Below, piece by piece: positions 1 to 11,900 of a stretch of 64,000 nt of DNA. The notes under the pieces are model-generated. The model was not told the DNA's origin, did not search any database, and saw only the letters and a program-made list of their open reading frames with translations. Numbering within the stretch: the stretch's first letter is position 1; every line of letters starts with the position of its first letter. This stretch comes from Aplysia californica. Lineage: Eukaryota; Mollusca; Gastropoda; Aplysiida; Aplysiidae. The position numbers were made by a program, and so were the translations under genes. Location of the stretch: the NCBI RefSeq assembly GCF_000002075.1, contig NW_004797756.1, forward strand, positions 60,544 to 124,543, read 5' to 3'.

Positions 1-229
1 GTAATCCTAGTCCACTTAATGAATGAAAGATAAACTGTGCTTAACTTATCAGATCGTATGTTCGAAACCAATTAAAATATGATAATCCCGACGTTATTCA
101 AACGGGGCAAGGACTGTGTTTTTTATCGTACGGTCACAGTTTTGTACATGTATTTTATTGATAGAGAATAATATCTGCTTGCTGCGAAAAACATACATTG
201 ACATTGGAACAGTCATTTGGTGCTGGTTT

Positions 230-405
230 TTGTTTTAGGGAGAGTTTCACGGCACTTGAAACATGCATAGGTCATATAAGTGCTGAAGATTAGAGGTGTT
301 ACTAGAGAGTAACATTCAAAGAAAAGAAGGAGAAATAAAGACGATGGATGTTTGATAGGAAAGGAGGAGCAAACCACACCAGAGCAGCAGCCAACCACCT
401 ACTTT
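230..405 (-). repeat. SINE-like family K, copy 1
   Basis: A dispersed repeat of about 180 bp. Read on the minus strand: GGTTGGCTGCTGCTCTGG, TGTGGTTTGCTCC, CTATCAAACATC, TTACTCTCTAGTAACACC, TCTAATCTTCAGCACTTATATGACC and a terminal GTTTTA-type stretch. The same string of motifs recurs at eight other places in the window. No A/B box recognised, so its origin (SINE or other) is unresolved. Confidence 0.6.
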
Positions 406-825
406 GGTGTTGGAGGAAAGCACGACAAACAGAAAAAATAGCGAGACCATAAAGAACAAAGTAAAATGAATCAACTATCTTCAGAACAACCATTGTGTAT
501 ATTATCTGGATAAACCCATTTATTGCACATTTTGCAAAGAATACACAAGGGGAGGTTTGGGGTTGCAATGACATTGGTTCTAGAGATACCACCATTCATA
601 ACGTTAACACAATAATCAAGTTTACAATAAACATGGATCGCCATTTACAAATATGTTTATTAAAAAAATAAGAAAAGACAAAAAACATAACAAAATGTTT
701 AAAAATTGTCTTTAAAAAATCCAACCACAGAAACAAACGACACTCTGACTGCTTCACAATAGCAGTGATACTCGAATCCCTTGTGAATAACTTTATTCAT
801 GACAGCTGCAAATTGCAACTGGATG

Positions 826-1022
826 TTAAAGAGTTTTACACTCCCATCGACACAATTTTGATCACTTGGGAGTCTGGCTGCTTTGATCCTGCTTGAAAGG
901 GCCAACTCAACCAAGTCGGATGCAACGTTTCAATAAGCAGATGAAGGTACTCAAATTTCTTAAAAACCCACCGGAGAATTGAACTCACATCTCCTGCATG
1001 CTATGGCAAAGAGCTACACCAC
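826..1022 (-). mobile_element. tRNA-derived SINE, family T
   Basis: On the minus strand it begins GTGGTGGAGTGGTGTAGCTC (A-box-like) and has GAGTTCAATTCTCC (B-box-like), followed by a body with GGGCCCTGACAG-type and CAGACTCCCAAGTGATC motifs shared with copies at 1115, 3965, 10125, 20748 and 63003. Confidence 0.6.
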
Positions 1023-1114
1023 TCCACCACATCCATCAATCGCAGCACGTGCAGTATCAGCAAAGATGTTCAAAAAGATCTCTCAATAACACTTCTTACA
1101 AACATGAGTAATTG

Positions 1115-1305
1115 CAGATATTTTACACCTCCATCCACACAATTTTAAAACGATTTAGGAGGCAGTCTGCATCGACCCTGCCTATCAGGGCCAATCTGTT
1201 CTGAGAGGGCTACATCCAAGCAGCCAGACAGAGATACTTAGTAAATAAAATCTCCCTACATGGGGATCAAACTCATTATGACTCCCACATAGGCAAGTAC
1301 CTGTG
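1115..1305 (-). mobile_element. tRNA-derived SINE, family T
   Basis: Minus-strand copy with GTTTGATCCCCATG (B-box-like) and the body motif CCCTCTCAGAACAGATTGGC, TGATAGGCAGGGTC. It lies about 95 bp from the previous copy in the same orientation. Confidence 0.55.
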
Positions 1306-1446
1306 GTGATGTAATTCAATATGTTCACCAATTTTCATAGTTTTCACACCTACAATGTCGCAAAACACACACACAAACACAGTTCAACTTTTGAATGGTC
1401 TCAGTTGAGTCGATGGAAGCATAAAACATTGGTTATAATTAAGCAT

Positions 1447-1489
1447 ACACACACACACACTCACACACATGCACGGACATGCAGACACA

Positions 1490-1522
<33 letters not shown>
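1447..1522 (+). repeat. (CA)n microsatellite
   Basis: Imperfect (CA)n with two interruptions near 1460-1490; open frames crossing it (His-Thr repeats) are meaningless. Confidence 0.9.
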
Positions 1523-1527
<5 letters not shown>

Positions 1528-1914
1528 AATTTGTATATATGTAAATGTAAATGTGCATGAATTGGAAAAACAAATTATTTAGAAAAAAAATGAGTTGATA
1601 TATTTGTTTGGGAAATGAAATATGATCTGTAAACAAAATAATTCTTTCTGCATTCAATTTTGACATGTTCATTATGAAATAATGAATAGTGACCTACTGA
1701 GCTTCATGAATGGTACTTTTTTAAAAGCATTGTCCACGCCCAAAATCATAGACTCATCTTTTAGTAAGATCTAACACCTAGCTTTCTCGGATAAGGGCAA
1801 AAAATCCTGTGGACGACAAAGATCCCTTGATGGTCCTAAAATTGATAAGAGTAGGCTTCAGCCATCACCCGGGCAAAATTCAAAATTCCTACCAAACTGA
1901 AAATGTTTAATGTG

Positions 1915-1965
1915 TCCCGTGCACTCAAATGACCTTATGCAGTTGCAAGCACCGTAAAACACTTA
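1915..1965 (+). repeat. SINE-like family K, 3' fragment
   Basis: Contains GCACTCAAATGACCTTATGC, AGTTGCAAGCACCGTAAAAC, the terminal segment of family K. Confidence 0.5.
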
Positions 1966-3443
1966 CCAAAGACTTCATTTTCTTTAATCATTAAAAGTGA
2001 TGTGGCATTGTTGCTTGCATATATATATAACAAACCTTTCTATGACCATGCCCAGAGGTTTATCAGTTTTAATTCTCTCTGACCAAAGAATAAACACTTA
2101 ACAGTTAATGCATATATATTTCAAAGGAACTCTTTCTCTGCTTTTGTTAAACAAACGGATATGACACAGAGCAACACGCAGTAGGTTGAAGTTTAAATCT
2201 CATTATCCTGATAGAAGTGGACATTTTCCCACTAATTAATGGATGGTAAATTTCTATTCAGCTCAGATTTCTGCAAGAGATTAGAGATCCAAAACAATTT
2301 GTCTTCAAAAGAACTAATTTGTGAGTAAAAGAGCATTCAACTTTTTAACACTTTGCCATCATATTTTGGGGAAAATCCAAAGAAACTGGGTGGTAAACAT
2401 CGCCAATCAGCGAGATGAGGCCGTAAAGAGTTAAAAATTACACACAAAAATATAATAATTTAAAATCATGACGAGAACATTAATTTTTCAGCCCTTTCAA
2501 CTTGGAGAGCCAACTGCTTTTTGGATTTTGTCTGCGATTATTTTTTTTCATGGCAAAACCCTCTCTTGGTTTTTAATTGCTTCAGAATGGAATGTAGCGT
2601 ACAAAATGAGGAATGCATATACACGCAAAGTGAACAATGAAAAGAATGCGAAAATGTGTAACAAAGGGTCAAATAAACGTATGGTCAACATTTTCTGAAC
2701 AAATAATAATAAAGCTGATGAACAACTCCAGACATGATGTTAACACCCAGACATACATGGAATCAGACACACTTCTAGCTTTGGGTTATCAAAACTAATA
2801 CCACACATTTGATATACATTGCTGGATGGGTGGTCAGTGAATGATGTTTCAGCTAGGTGAGGACAACCAGGTACAAAATATGGAGAAAAAAAATATAACA
2901 TTGAAAACAAAAGTAAAAGAATGGAGCAGACAACACTTGTGAGCCCACCAACCACCCGATGGAAAAAATGAAGCCTCATTGGACTCCATACAGACATTTT
3001 AAAATTTCAAAATACCATTTTCTTAATAAAAAACCCCAAACTAAATAATATATCATTGATTGTGATCTATGAATACACTGCTCTACTATCAGTAATATTG
3101 TCAGTATGTGTATAGGATTTTACATAACTGCATCATGTTCCACAAGTATATATATATATAGACACTTGAAATGATCTGACACAACCATTTATTTTATCAA
3201 ATTTGACAACTTCAGAAATGTGACAGTTTAATAAAAAAAGAGAATTTAAATAGTCCAATATTTTCTCTATATGAAACTTTATACACGTTTACAGTAAAGT
3301 GACAGTTAACTTTAACTGATTATGAGTATGTATGCAAGAGAGAACAAAAATGGGAAGTCACATTTGAAAAAGCCTATAGGTTTTAGGCAACCTGGAGTTG
3401 TGCATATATGTAAATAGAGTAAAGTTTTATGCAGGGATGATAT

Positions 3444-3873
3444 GTGAGGCGTCGTGGTGAAATCAGGCACTTGTCAAAATAATAAAAACAGCGAAACCAT
3501 AAATTCTCTAGCCTTGAGCAATATTTTTTTTTTAAATTTTTTCCTCAACACTTTTTATGACCACGTAAAAACACGTTTCTGTGAGAATTTTTACTGAAAA
3601 ACGATGATCACAGGCACCAAAATGCAAATCTGCAGTTTACAAAGACACTCAAGCTTTGGAAGTAACCAAACTTTGATGATCATTTTCTTGCTAATTTTAC
3701 CTCTGAGACTAGGCAACCCACATCACCTTCGATCGAAAATATATCGATTTCTGTTCAAGATAGATGAGTATTTTCTTTATCAAAAGCAAAACGAATGAAC
3801 ACGCTTGAGGGTGTTACCAATAACCTCATATGCCCAAAAATTGACAGGCGCCTGATTCCACCGCGTCGTGACA
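3444..3873. mobile_element. Inverted-repeat element, family G, copy 1
   Basis: Left end GTGAGGCGTCGTGGTGAAAT and right end ATTCCACCGCGTCGTGACAC are near-inverted. The interior (CCAAAATGCAAATCTGCAGT, ACTAATTTTACCTCTGA-like) matches copies at 23809, 28914 and 49392. It encodes no protein, so it is a non-autonomous element. Confidence 0.65.
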
Positions 3874-3964
3874 CATTATATGATTTAAACACAAATTTCC
3901 ACAAGTCATCCTCTCCTTTCCTGCTATTGCTATCGTTCCCAAATGTATAATACTAGAAAGTTTT

Positions 3965-4200
3965 TATCAACTGATGATGTACGTAATTGTTAATATCTAA
4001 AGCCCTATCATCAGGATTGAGATCTTTTAAGAGGCTGGCTGCTTTGACCCTGACTGTCAGGCCTATCCTGGGTTGAGAGGGGTACAATGTCTCAGCAAAC
4101 AGATGGATATACTTTATATTCAAAAAACCTCCCCACATGGGAATCAAACTCACATCTTCTGCACATGAACGGTGAAGTGCTTTACTACTAAACACTAGGT
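3965..4200 (-). mobile_element. tRNA-derived SINE, family T
   Basis: Minus strand: GTGTTTAGTAGTAAAGCACT (A-box region), GAGTTTGATTCCCATG (B box), then CCCTCTCAACCCAGGATAGG and CAGCCAGCCTCTTAAAAGAT of the family body. One of the better preserved copies. Confidence 0.65.
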
Positions 4201-5024
4201 GCTGATATCTAGAGATGAGAACATGTCATCAATGAACCAAAGGAGCATCAAGAATCTGTAGTGTTGTTGCTGAAATGCACTGTTCAGAAATACAGGCGGG
4301 CACAGATAACACAAACTAGGAAAACTTGAAATCACTGATAGCTTGTGCAATTTGTCATTCCCTGACTGATAGCTCTTTAATATCTAGTTATATGTTTACC
4401 CGAATTATGGATGTGTCAAACACATTTGTCAATCCTTAACGTGTTTGTGTTCTCCAAGCCCGACTGTACCTGTTTTGGCAGGTTAACTTAACTAATCAAT
4501 CTCTTTCCACGAGGACAACAAGGGACAAATACCTTATTGCCAATGTCATTCCTGACGCTGAGGTTATGGTTTTGGTAACTTGGAAAAGTGGTTTGACAAG
4601 AACAAAGTTCTGTGCTAACATGAAAATGAAATTGAACAATAATAAAACAAAACAAGATATTTTCAAAAACATATTAAAGTCAGTACCCTGCTAAATATGA
4701 CAGAAATATCTTTTAGGCAATATTCACAGAACACAAAAAGAGACATTGTAAACATTAGAACAAGATACCATTTTACTTGCAGTTTAGAGAATTAATTAAG
4801 AACAGCATTTTGTCTGCAAATATGAATCAACTGTGATCGCTGTTTAATACTGAAAAAAAAAAAAGTGAGGAAGAAATAAACAAATTATTCATGGGCGCAC
4901 ATGATCGACAAACTTGGCCAAAAGAAATTTCCTTCATCCCTCACAAAAACCTTTACTTTAAACTTGACATCATAAAGATATATCTTGTTGTCTGCCTTCA
5001 AATTAACCTAAACATTTTGTTTTA

Positions 5025-5185
5025 AATAAGTTTTATGGCACAATTAGGTCATATAAGTGCCAAAGATTAGAGACGCTACAAGAGAGTAGCAAACACAACC
5101 AGAAGGAGGATAGATAATGACAAAAGATTTCTGACTGAAAAGAAGGATCAAACCACACTAGCGCACCCATCAACCACCAACTAAT
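5025..5185 (-). repeat. SINE-like family K
   Basis: Plus strand reads GGTCATATAAGTGCCAAAGA, TTAGAGACGCTACAAGAGAG and GATCAAACCACACTAGCGCA, CCCATCAACCACCAAC, the reverse complement of family K. Confidence 0.6.
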
Positions 5186-7659
5186 CTAAACAGTGTAAAA
5201 GAGTATCAGAAATTAAAACTATCAATTATTAACTTCAGAAAATAAAGGTCGGTTGAACTTAGAGCTCCACTAAGCATTTCAATACTGAAGTAAGCCATTT
5301 ATACATTATTGCTGTCACTAAATCAAATTATTGCAGAACTGCACACAAACTGAGAGACAGAAACAAGATTTGTGACAAATTTGATGACTGAAAAATGAGA
5401 ACATACTATTATGATGTCTTTGAAAAAATTATTACACAAATCACGGTGGGAACATTTAATGTTGGTTGAATTTTCAAAAAGTCCCTCAATATATTTCATG
5501 ACGATATCATAATTATCGAATGAAGAAAGAGCAATACCAATATTTTTTTTACCAACCCTGTTATGGCAGTAATGTATGGTGAAACAAAGGTACTCTCTTC
5601 ACTGCAACAACAATGTCACTTGAAAACATTTTTTACAATGGAGGATGAAATATGTATTATTGCTTGAGACAATATCATAAACTGGCACAGTAAGAGACAA
5701 GAGAAAACATGAGGAACATGGCACTGGAAGAACACAGCTAGATCTACAACAATCGATGTAGTAATTCATGGGAGCCTCCTGAAGATACACTTTGACTTTC
5801 TCCAATTTTATTACACAAAGTAAAGATCTTCATGTTATACAAAACTACTGTCGGAACTTATTTGTTACCGATACATTTGTTCAGTCCAGCAAATATCTAA
5901 GAAATCAGCTTTATGAGAATAATACACTATAAGGACATATGATACAAGATGACTATCAAACACAATTACTGGATCCCAACCAGGGTACGTTCTCAATTCA
6001 TCTGTTGTTCCTTTGAGTAGCTACCTTCAAATCTCTATGTATATATGACTAGATTTGGTTTGATTTCTATTTACTGCCACTGTCAAGACATTGAAGTTAT
6101 TCAGAAGCAGGACATTCCATCTTTTTGCAATTTTGATACAATCCCTCCACGTGTGTGATGTGCTTTGAGGCTCCTCAAACCACGGAAGTCTAACAAGAAA
6201 GTTCCTTTAGTTATTTGAACCAGGTTTGTCCACATCAAAATACCCGTATATCTCAGTACAAGATTTGCTGAAGGGGCGGTGATACACTTTCAGATTCTTT
6301 TAAAGGTTTAGCTGACGAGATGAACATTTGTGTAATACAGTACAAATATAAAAAAGCAGCAATTCTAAAGAATTTTACAAACACCTTCAAACAACAGACA
6401 GTTTCATGCTGGCTGAATGTGTTATGGTTTGAATTAAGCTTTGATTTTTTAGTTTTGTTTATATATGAGCAGTTACTTCACAGAATGAACATTACGGCCA
6501 TGAAGGATGAAAGTGGAGCTGAAGATTAATTAAAAGCAAGGAATACAAAGGAGAAACTACAAATATTCCATTCAGCTTCCACGAGGTATTTGCTCCTTAA
6601 TTTACAACTAACTCTTTTTACATTTCCTTTCATCATCTCTTGACTAAAAAGATACTATTATCACGATCTTTTCAAACAACCAGGCCATTTTTCAGGTACC
6701 CATTATCAAACTTTTTGTAGTAAACTTGTCATTCCTGATAGCCTGGTATTACAGACGTAAAGCCATCCATATATCTCCACATATTCCATATCCAAAAGTT
6801 AAACACTGTACACCTGAAATGTTCTTTTAACTGAAGAAAACTCAGTAAAGAACATGCTGTTACATTGGTCATAAGTTTTGCAAAATGCAAAATGTGACAA
6901 GGCTCTACTTCAATGTCTGCTTTTCTATGAGTAGCTCTTTATTCTCAAAGATTCTTAAGTGATTCAGCATCACAGCAACACACTACCACAAGATCAGAAG
7001 AAGTCCCAACACAAAAGATCAGACTTCCCCCTCCCCCTTCTCCACCCACCTCACTTCAGCCTCTCAAGTAATATGATTGCGCTCAACCAGATTAAAAAGT
7101 TCTATGAGATTGTGAACTTCCCTACATCCCTATATTTCAGACCCAACTTTCTCTACATGTCCATTCCACCCTCATGAAACAACTGTAAACGATGAACAGT
7201 ATAAAACAATAAAATACAACTACAGCAAAAGTATCAGTGACAACCAGTAATTACCTTGCCTTATGGTTTACATGATAGTAACTGTGCTATCAATTTTAAT
7301 AATGTAAAGAAAATTTATAAACAAAAACGGACACTGTTTATATTGCCCTTATAATAACCAGGGAAGAATAGTCCTTCCTCATCAACAAAGACATAAGCCA
7401 GGCACTTGACCATTCCATGACTGATGAAAACAGCTCAAGAAATATTTCAGCCAACTCTGTGATGTCAAAACAAAGAGTAAAAATTTTGTCGGAAGCAAGA
7501 GCCATAATATCAACAGCAGAAGTTAAATCAAATCTTCATGCATTCAAAAAAAAAAAAAGAAAAAAAAAGAGAATTCAGAACATAACTCATATATATATAG
7601 ATAAACAGTTGTTTTGTCAGACAAGTAAGGAGTGAGATCAGGCTGAAACACATTTATGT

Positions 7660-7830
7660 AAGTACACAGTAGATTCAGTTTGCAATGACTAAAAGAACTT
7701 TGTACTTCTTACTCAATGCAAGACCACTATTACCCTTTGAATAAGTAGAAAGCAGATTCCGCTTGCAATAAATTAAAGACCTAAGAACTTCTTGGTCAAG
7801 AGTCAACACAAGACCTCTGATCCCTTTGAG
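7660..7830. repeat. Two-copy degenerate tandem duplication
   Basis: AGATTCAGTTTGCAATGACT followed by GACCACTATTACCCTTTGA recurs about 85 bp on as AGATTCCGCTTGCAATAAAT and GACCTCTGATCCCTTTGA. Diverged; no coding meaning. Confidence 0.45.
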
Positions 7831-8961
7831 TAGTAAGCAAACAAACACTTTCAACAATTTACAATTGGAAAAGTGCGTACAAAAAAAAGAAAAGAAATCC
7901 ATCAGGCTTCTGACCTTATTTCCCAACTTCTTTGCCTACACCTTGATTTTCTGTTTGAAACAATAAAATAATAGGTTGGTTCACTTTTCTTCTATTCAGC
8001 TGGCCTTTCTTGAAAGTGTTTTTATTTCAGTTTCAAAAAATAACTACTGATGCTTGCTTCATTCTCAGAAACATCTTATGTTCCTTACAAACCGATTATG
8101 TTGTTCACTCAATTCATAGTAACAAAACCAAACTGCTACTTCTTGAGTTCTTAACAAACATACAAATATTGTTGCTTTTTAAAAATTACTAACATAAACA
8201 AGATGCATTCTTAGAAACATTATTACATTGCCATTTATCATATTCTAAATCACATAGCTTTCTGGTTTATTCTCATTGAGGCAAAGCTTTCAATCTTTTC
8301 AAAAACAAAGTATAACTTCAGGGTTGTACTGCACTCGACTTCAATCTCACATATAAAAGACTGTCTGTTTACTTACAAAGCACAGGAACAAATCTGTAAA
8401 TAACACACTGAAATTCCAGCAGTCACGTTTCTCTCAAAAGAAACATGGCACATTTTTGTGGTTGCTAATGAAAACCATTAGAATACAGTATAAATTGCTA
8501 TAATAATTTGGTTTTTCACAAATGTTGCCAATTACAGTGGATGGTATACAATATACAGTCAGATCAAGAAGCCAACAAAATAGTTCTCACCATTACAAAA
8601 TAATTCCAGCAATGACAAAACTGTGACAAAACCAAACAGGTCTGGGTTTTGAACAATGTTCTTCTTCTTCTCCTTCAGCAACCCTTCAACAGTAAAAGTA
8701 AAATTCAACCCCTCGTGTCTTTGCACATCTCGACGATTACAGCATGCTGTTTCCCAATCCGGTAAGACATCGCAGCAATGCAACGTTGACTTCCATGCCC
8801 AAAAATGTCACTCAATGCTTCCCACCAGCTCAAGCAAATCGATAGGTGGGTGGGTGGAGTGGGGGGGGTCCAACTTTACTTTTACGCCCTCCAATTGTAT
8901 TATAATCCAAATACCTTCCACAAGGATATAAAAATTTAACTGCATAACACAAAACAGTCTT

Positions 8962-11900
8962 TTAGGCCATGAGTCTAATGACGCCATTGTCTGCACCCAG
9001 CAAAAGAGCCTTGTTCAGTGGTAGCACCGACATGTAGGTGAGGACACCTTTGAATGCTGCAGATCGAAGTTTGGAACTGGCAAAAGGCGTCTGAAAAAGA
9101 TTGTCATGTCATAAAAAAAGTGAGGTTAATAAAACAAAATCATGAAATGACATCTGTTTCAGAACTGACACAAAAAAATGAAGAAGTAAATTGAACCACC
9201 CCCCCCCCCCCCCCAATATATGTAAATTGATAGATACGGTAAGCCCTTGCAGAAAATAAAAAGTAAAATGAAAAAAAAAACCCCACTCCACTGACAACAA
9301 CATGGTGTGGTATAGTACTGTACAGTAGGGTAATGTGTTTTTACTATTCTACAGACCAATGACAGCAGAATACCAACAACATTAAACATTAATAAATTAA
9401 GCAACTTCTCGGGTTGTGTTCCAGAGTTTAATAAGACTTAAACGTTACATGATTGTGGCTTGTGCTGCCGTTGACACCTTTGTCCTCTGTGTACTCGTTC
9501 CTCTTTCCTTGCACTCTATGGTACCAATACTAATGACTACACTTACAGTACTCGTTATGCAACACTGAAAGTGGGTACTTATAATGTTACATCATGATTA
9601 CTTTACTTTACAACACAATACTACGTAGCATCTGCAGTAGAAGCAGTAGCAACAGTAGGCATCAATATTCCATAACTACAGATGAAAGAGTTTATGCCAC
9701 ATTGGTCTGTGTTTCATGTCCTGAGGTGATGGTGCACGTGTCTAAATACGCCAAGATGTACATCAGGATTGAGGACGTACAATAGTTATTTTCGTAAAGG
9801 TCACTTTCAAAGTATTGAATGACAAAGTAACATTTGTTACTCCTGCATTTGATATGATTTCTGGCATAATGACTTCTAAATCCCAACTCAATATGACACA
9901 AAATGTCAACTTTGGTTTGTATCTCTAACACCAAGTGGTCTACTACTGTCCCAAATTGTACAATATATCCAGTACTAAAGAACCTGACTTGGTATAGATC
10001 TTTTTTCATAAGGTTTCAATTTCCTAGAACTGCTCAAGGTATTTGATTTTGACCTACAGGAAATAATTGAAAGAGAAAGGTGAAAACAGTCATGTTTTTA
10101 AAAAAAATTCTTTTTAATTGTAATTTTTTTACACCCCCATCCATACAATTTTGATCAGTTAAGAGGCAGGCTGCTTCAATCCTACGTGTCTGGGTTATCA
10201 TGGGCTGAGAAGGATACAACATGCAAGCAGAATGATGGAAATGGTCAATTAAAAACTTCCCCACTCAGGAATCATACTCGAGTCTCAGTAGCACACAAAA
10301 AAAGAGAAAGTTCACTCACGGAGTCAGAGATGGAGGCATAGACTGAGATCCTGTTGCCTGTGGTCGCACTGAGGAGTTGGTCTCTGTACAGGCTTAAGCA
10401 GTGGATTGGCTCTGACTGTTGCTTGACCGCACACACTTCTTGACCACTGTCCACATTCCATAACTTGATAGTCTGGTCAAAGGCAGAGGACAGTAGCCGG
10501 GTCTTGCTGTATGCCTTCATCTGATAGATGGACAGACCACAGATAAAAGTACATGCAACAAAATCAGTAAATAAAGTGTATTCACTGTGCCTGGCCTCAG
10601 AGAGAAAAAGACCACTTTGATACCCCTTGGTACTCACCCGTCACTTGTCAAGAAGGCCACGTCCATCCTTCAGTACCCTACTCCTTGCCACAACAGACCT
10701 CCATCTTTACGGTCTCTATTTTGATGAATTACTTCATAAAGGTGAGCACCATTGTCATATTTTCATATATTCACTGTACAATGCAGGAGGTCTTCCCTTA
10801 TTTCTCTTTATCTCTACTTTGCCCTGAAGCAAGGTTGTCCTTAAGTGTATTTCTATGTGTCCATTTGCATGCACAAGGTAATTAAGGTACCCAATGAGGA
10901 CAAAACAAAAAGCTGATGATTCAACATTTCAAGTACACTACAAGTGTATACAATAGATATAGGAGGGGAATGTTGTGAAGGATTTTTCTTTGAAGAAAAA
11001 TGACTAAACGTTCAAAGTCCACAAACTAAACATCATGACTTTCAAAAGACGATGTACTGACCCCGGTAGTAAGAGCAAAATAAAAGGACGTGGTCGAAAA
11101 GAAAAAGAAGGAAACAAAACACTTAAGTAGTATAAACCAAATGTACAGGAGCAAATACACAATGAATTACAATGTCACTCTGCTTACCACTAATGGGGTT
11201 GTACCTCTGGTTCACACGTAATATGGATCTACAGACAAATTTATGCCCTCCTCAAAAAAAACAACAACAACCCAAAAACCAGACTTAAATCACCATAGTC
11301 ACATCATCTATACACACAATCTGCACATACCTGTAAGATCTCCCCATCATGAGCCTTCCAGAAGTTGAGCAGAATCCCACTGTTGATGTCCAAAATGTAG
11401 ATGTAGCCCGTGGAGAAACCGACGGCGATCCAGGAACTGTTCGGGCTGACCACCACACAGCGTATCAGACCTGGGCAGGTAAAACACATGCGTCATTTAT
11501 AGAAGTTTATTTAGAGCAGGGTAAATTGCTCTGGTCATCTATAGAAGGTCATTTACAGAAGTTCTTTACACTCAGGTAAAATACTCAAGTAATTTATAGA
11601 AGATCATTTATATAAGTTCTTTATAGCCTGGTAAAATAATACCAAAATCATTATAGAGGGTCATTTACAGAAGTTCTTTACAGTCAAATATAATACTCAA
11701 GTCATTTGAAGAAGATCATTTACAGAAGTTCTTTACAGTCAGGTAAAATAGTCAAGTTATTTGTAGAAGATCATTTACAGAAGTTTTTTTACAGTCTGGC
11801 AAAATACTCAAATCATTTATAGAAGATCATTTATAGAAAAAAACACACGCTTATACAGAAGATTGTTTTATAGAGGGAAAAACACTCAGGTCATTTACAG

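Larger units (their letters stand above)
1..8961. other. Region downstream of WDR81, repeat-rich, no gene recognised
   Basis: No open frame here resembles a known protein or shows exon-like flanks. It holds SINE-like copies (listed separately), one inverted-repeat element, microsatellites and AT-rich unique DNA. Stretches 1966-3440 and 5190-7650 show nothing I recognise. The part nearest 8961 must include the WDR81 3' UTR; AATAAA motifs on the minus strand occur near 8268 and 8021, but I cannot tell which is used. Confidence 0.5.

Noticed and set aside
1321-1672. Open frames of His-Thr and Val-Cys repeats
   Set aside because: They are the (CA)n microsatellite read in two directions.
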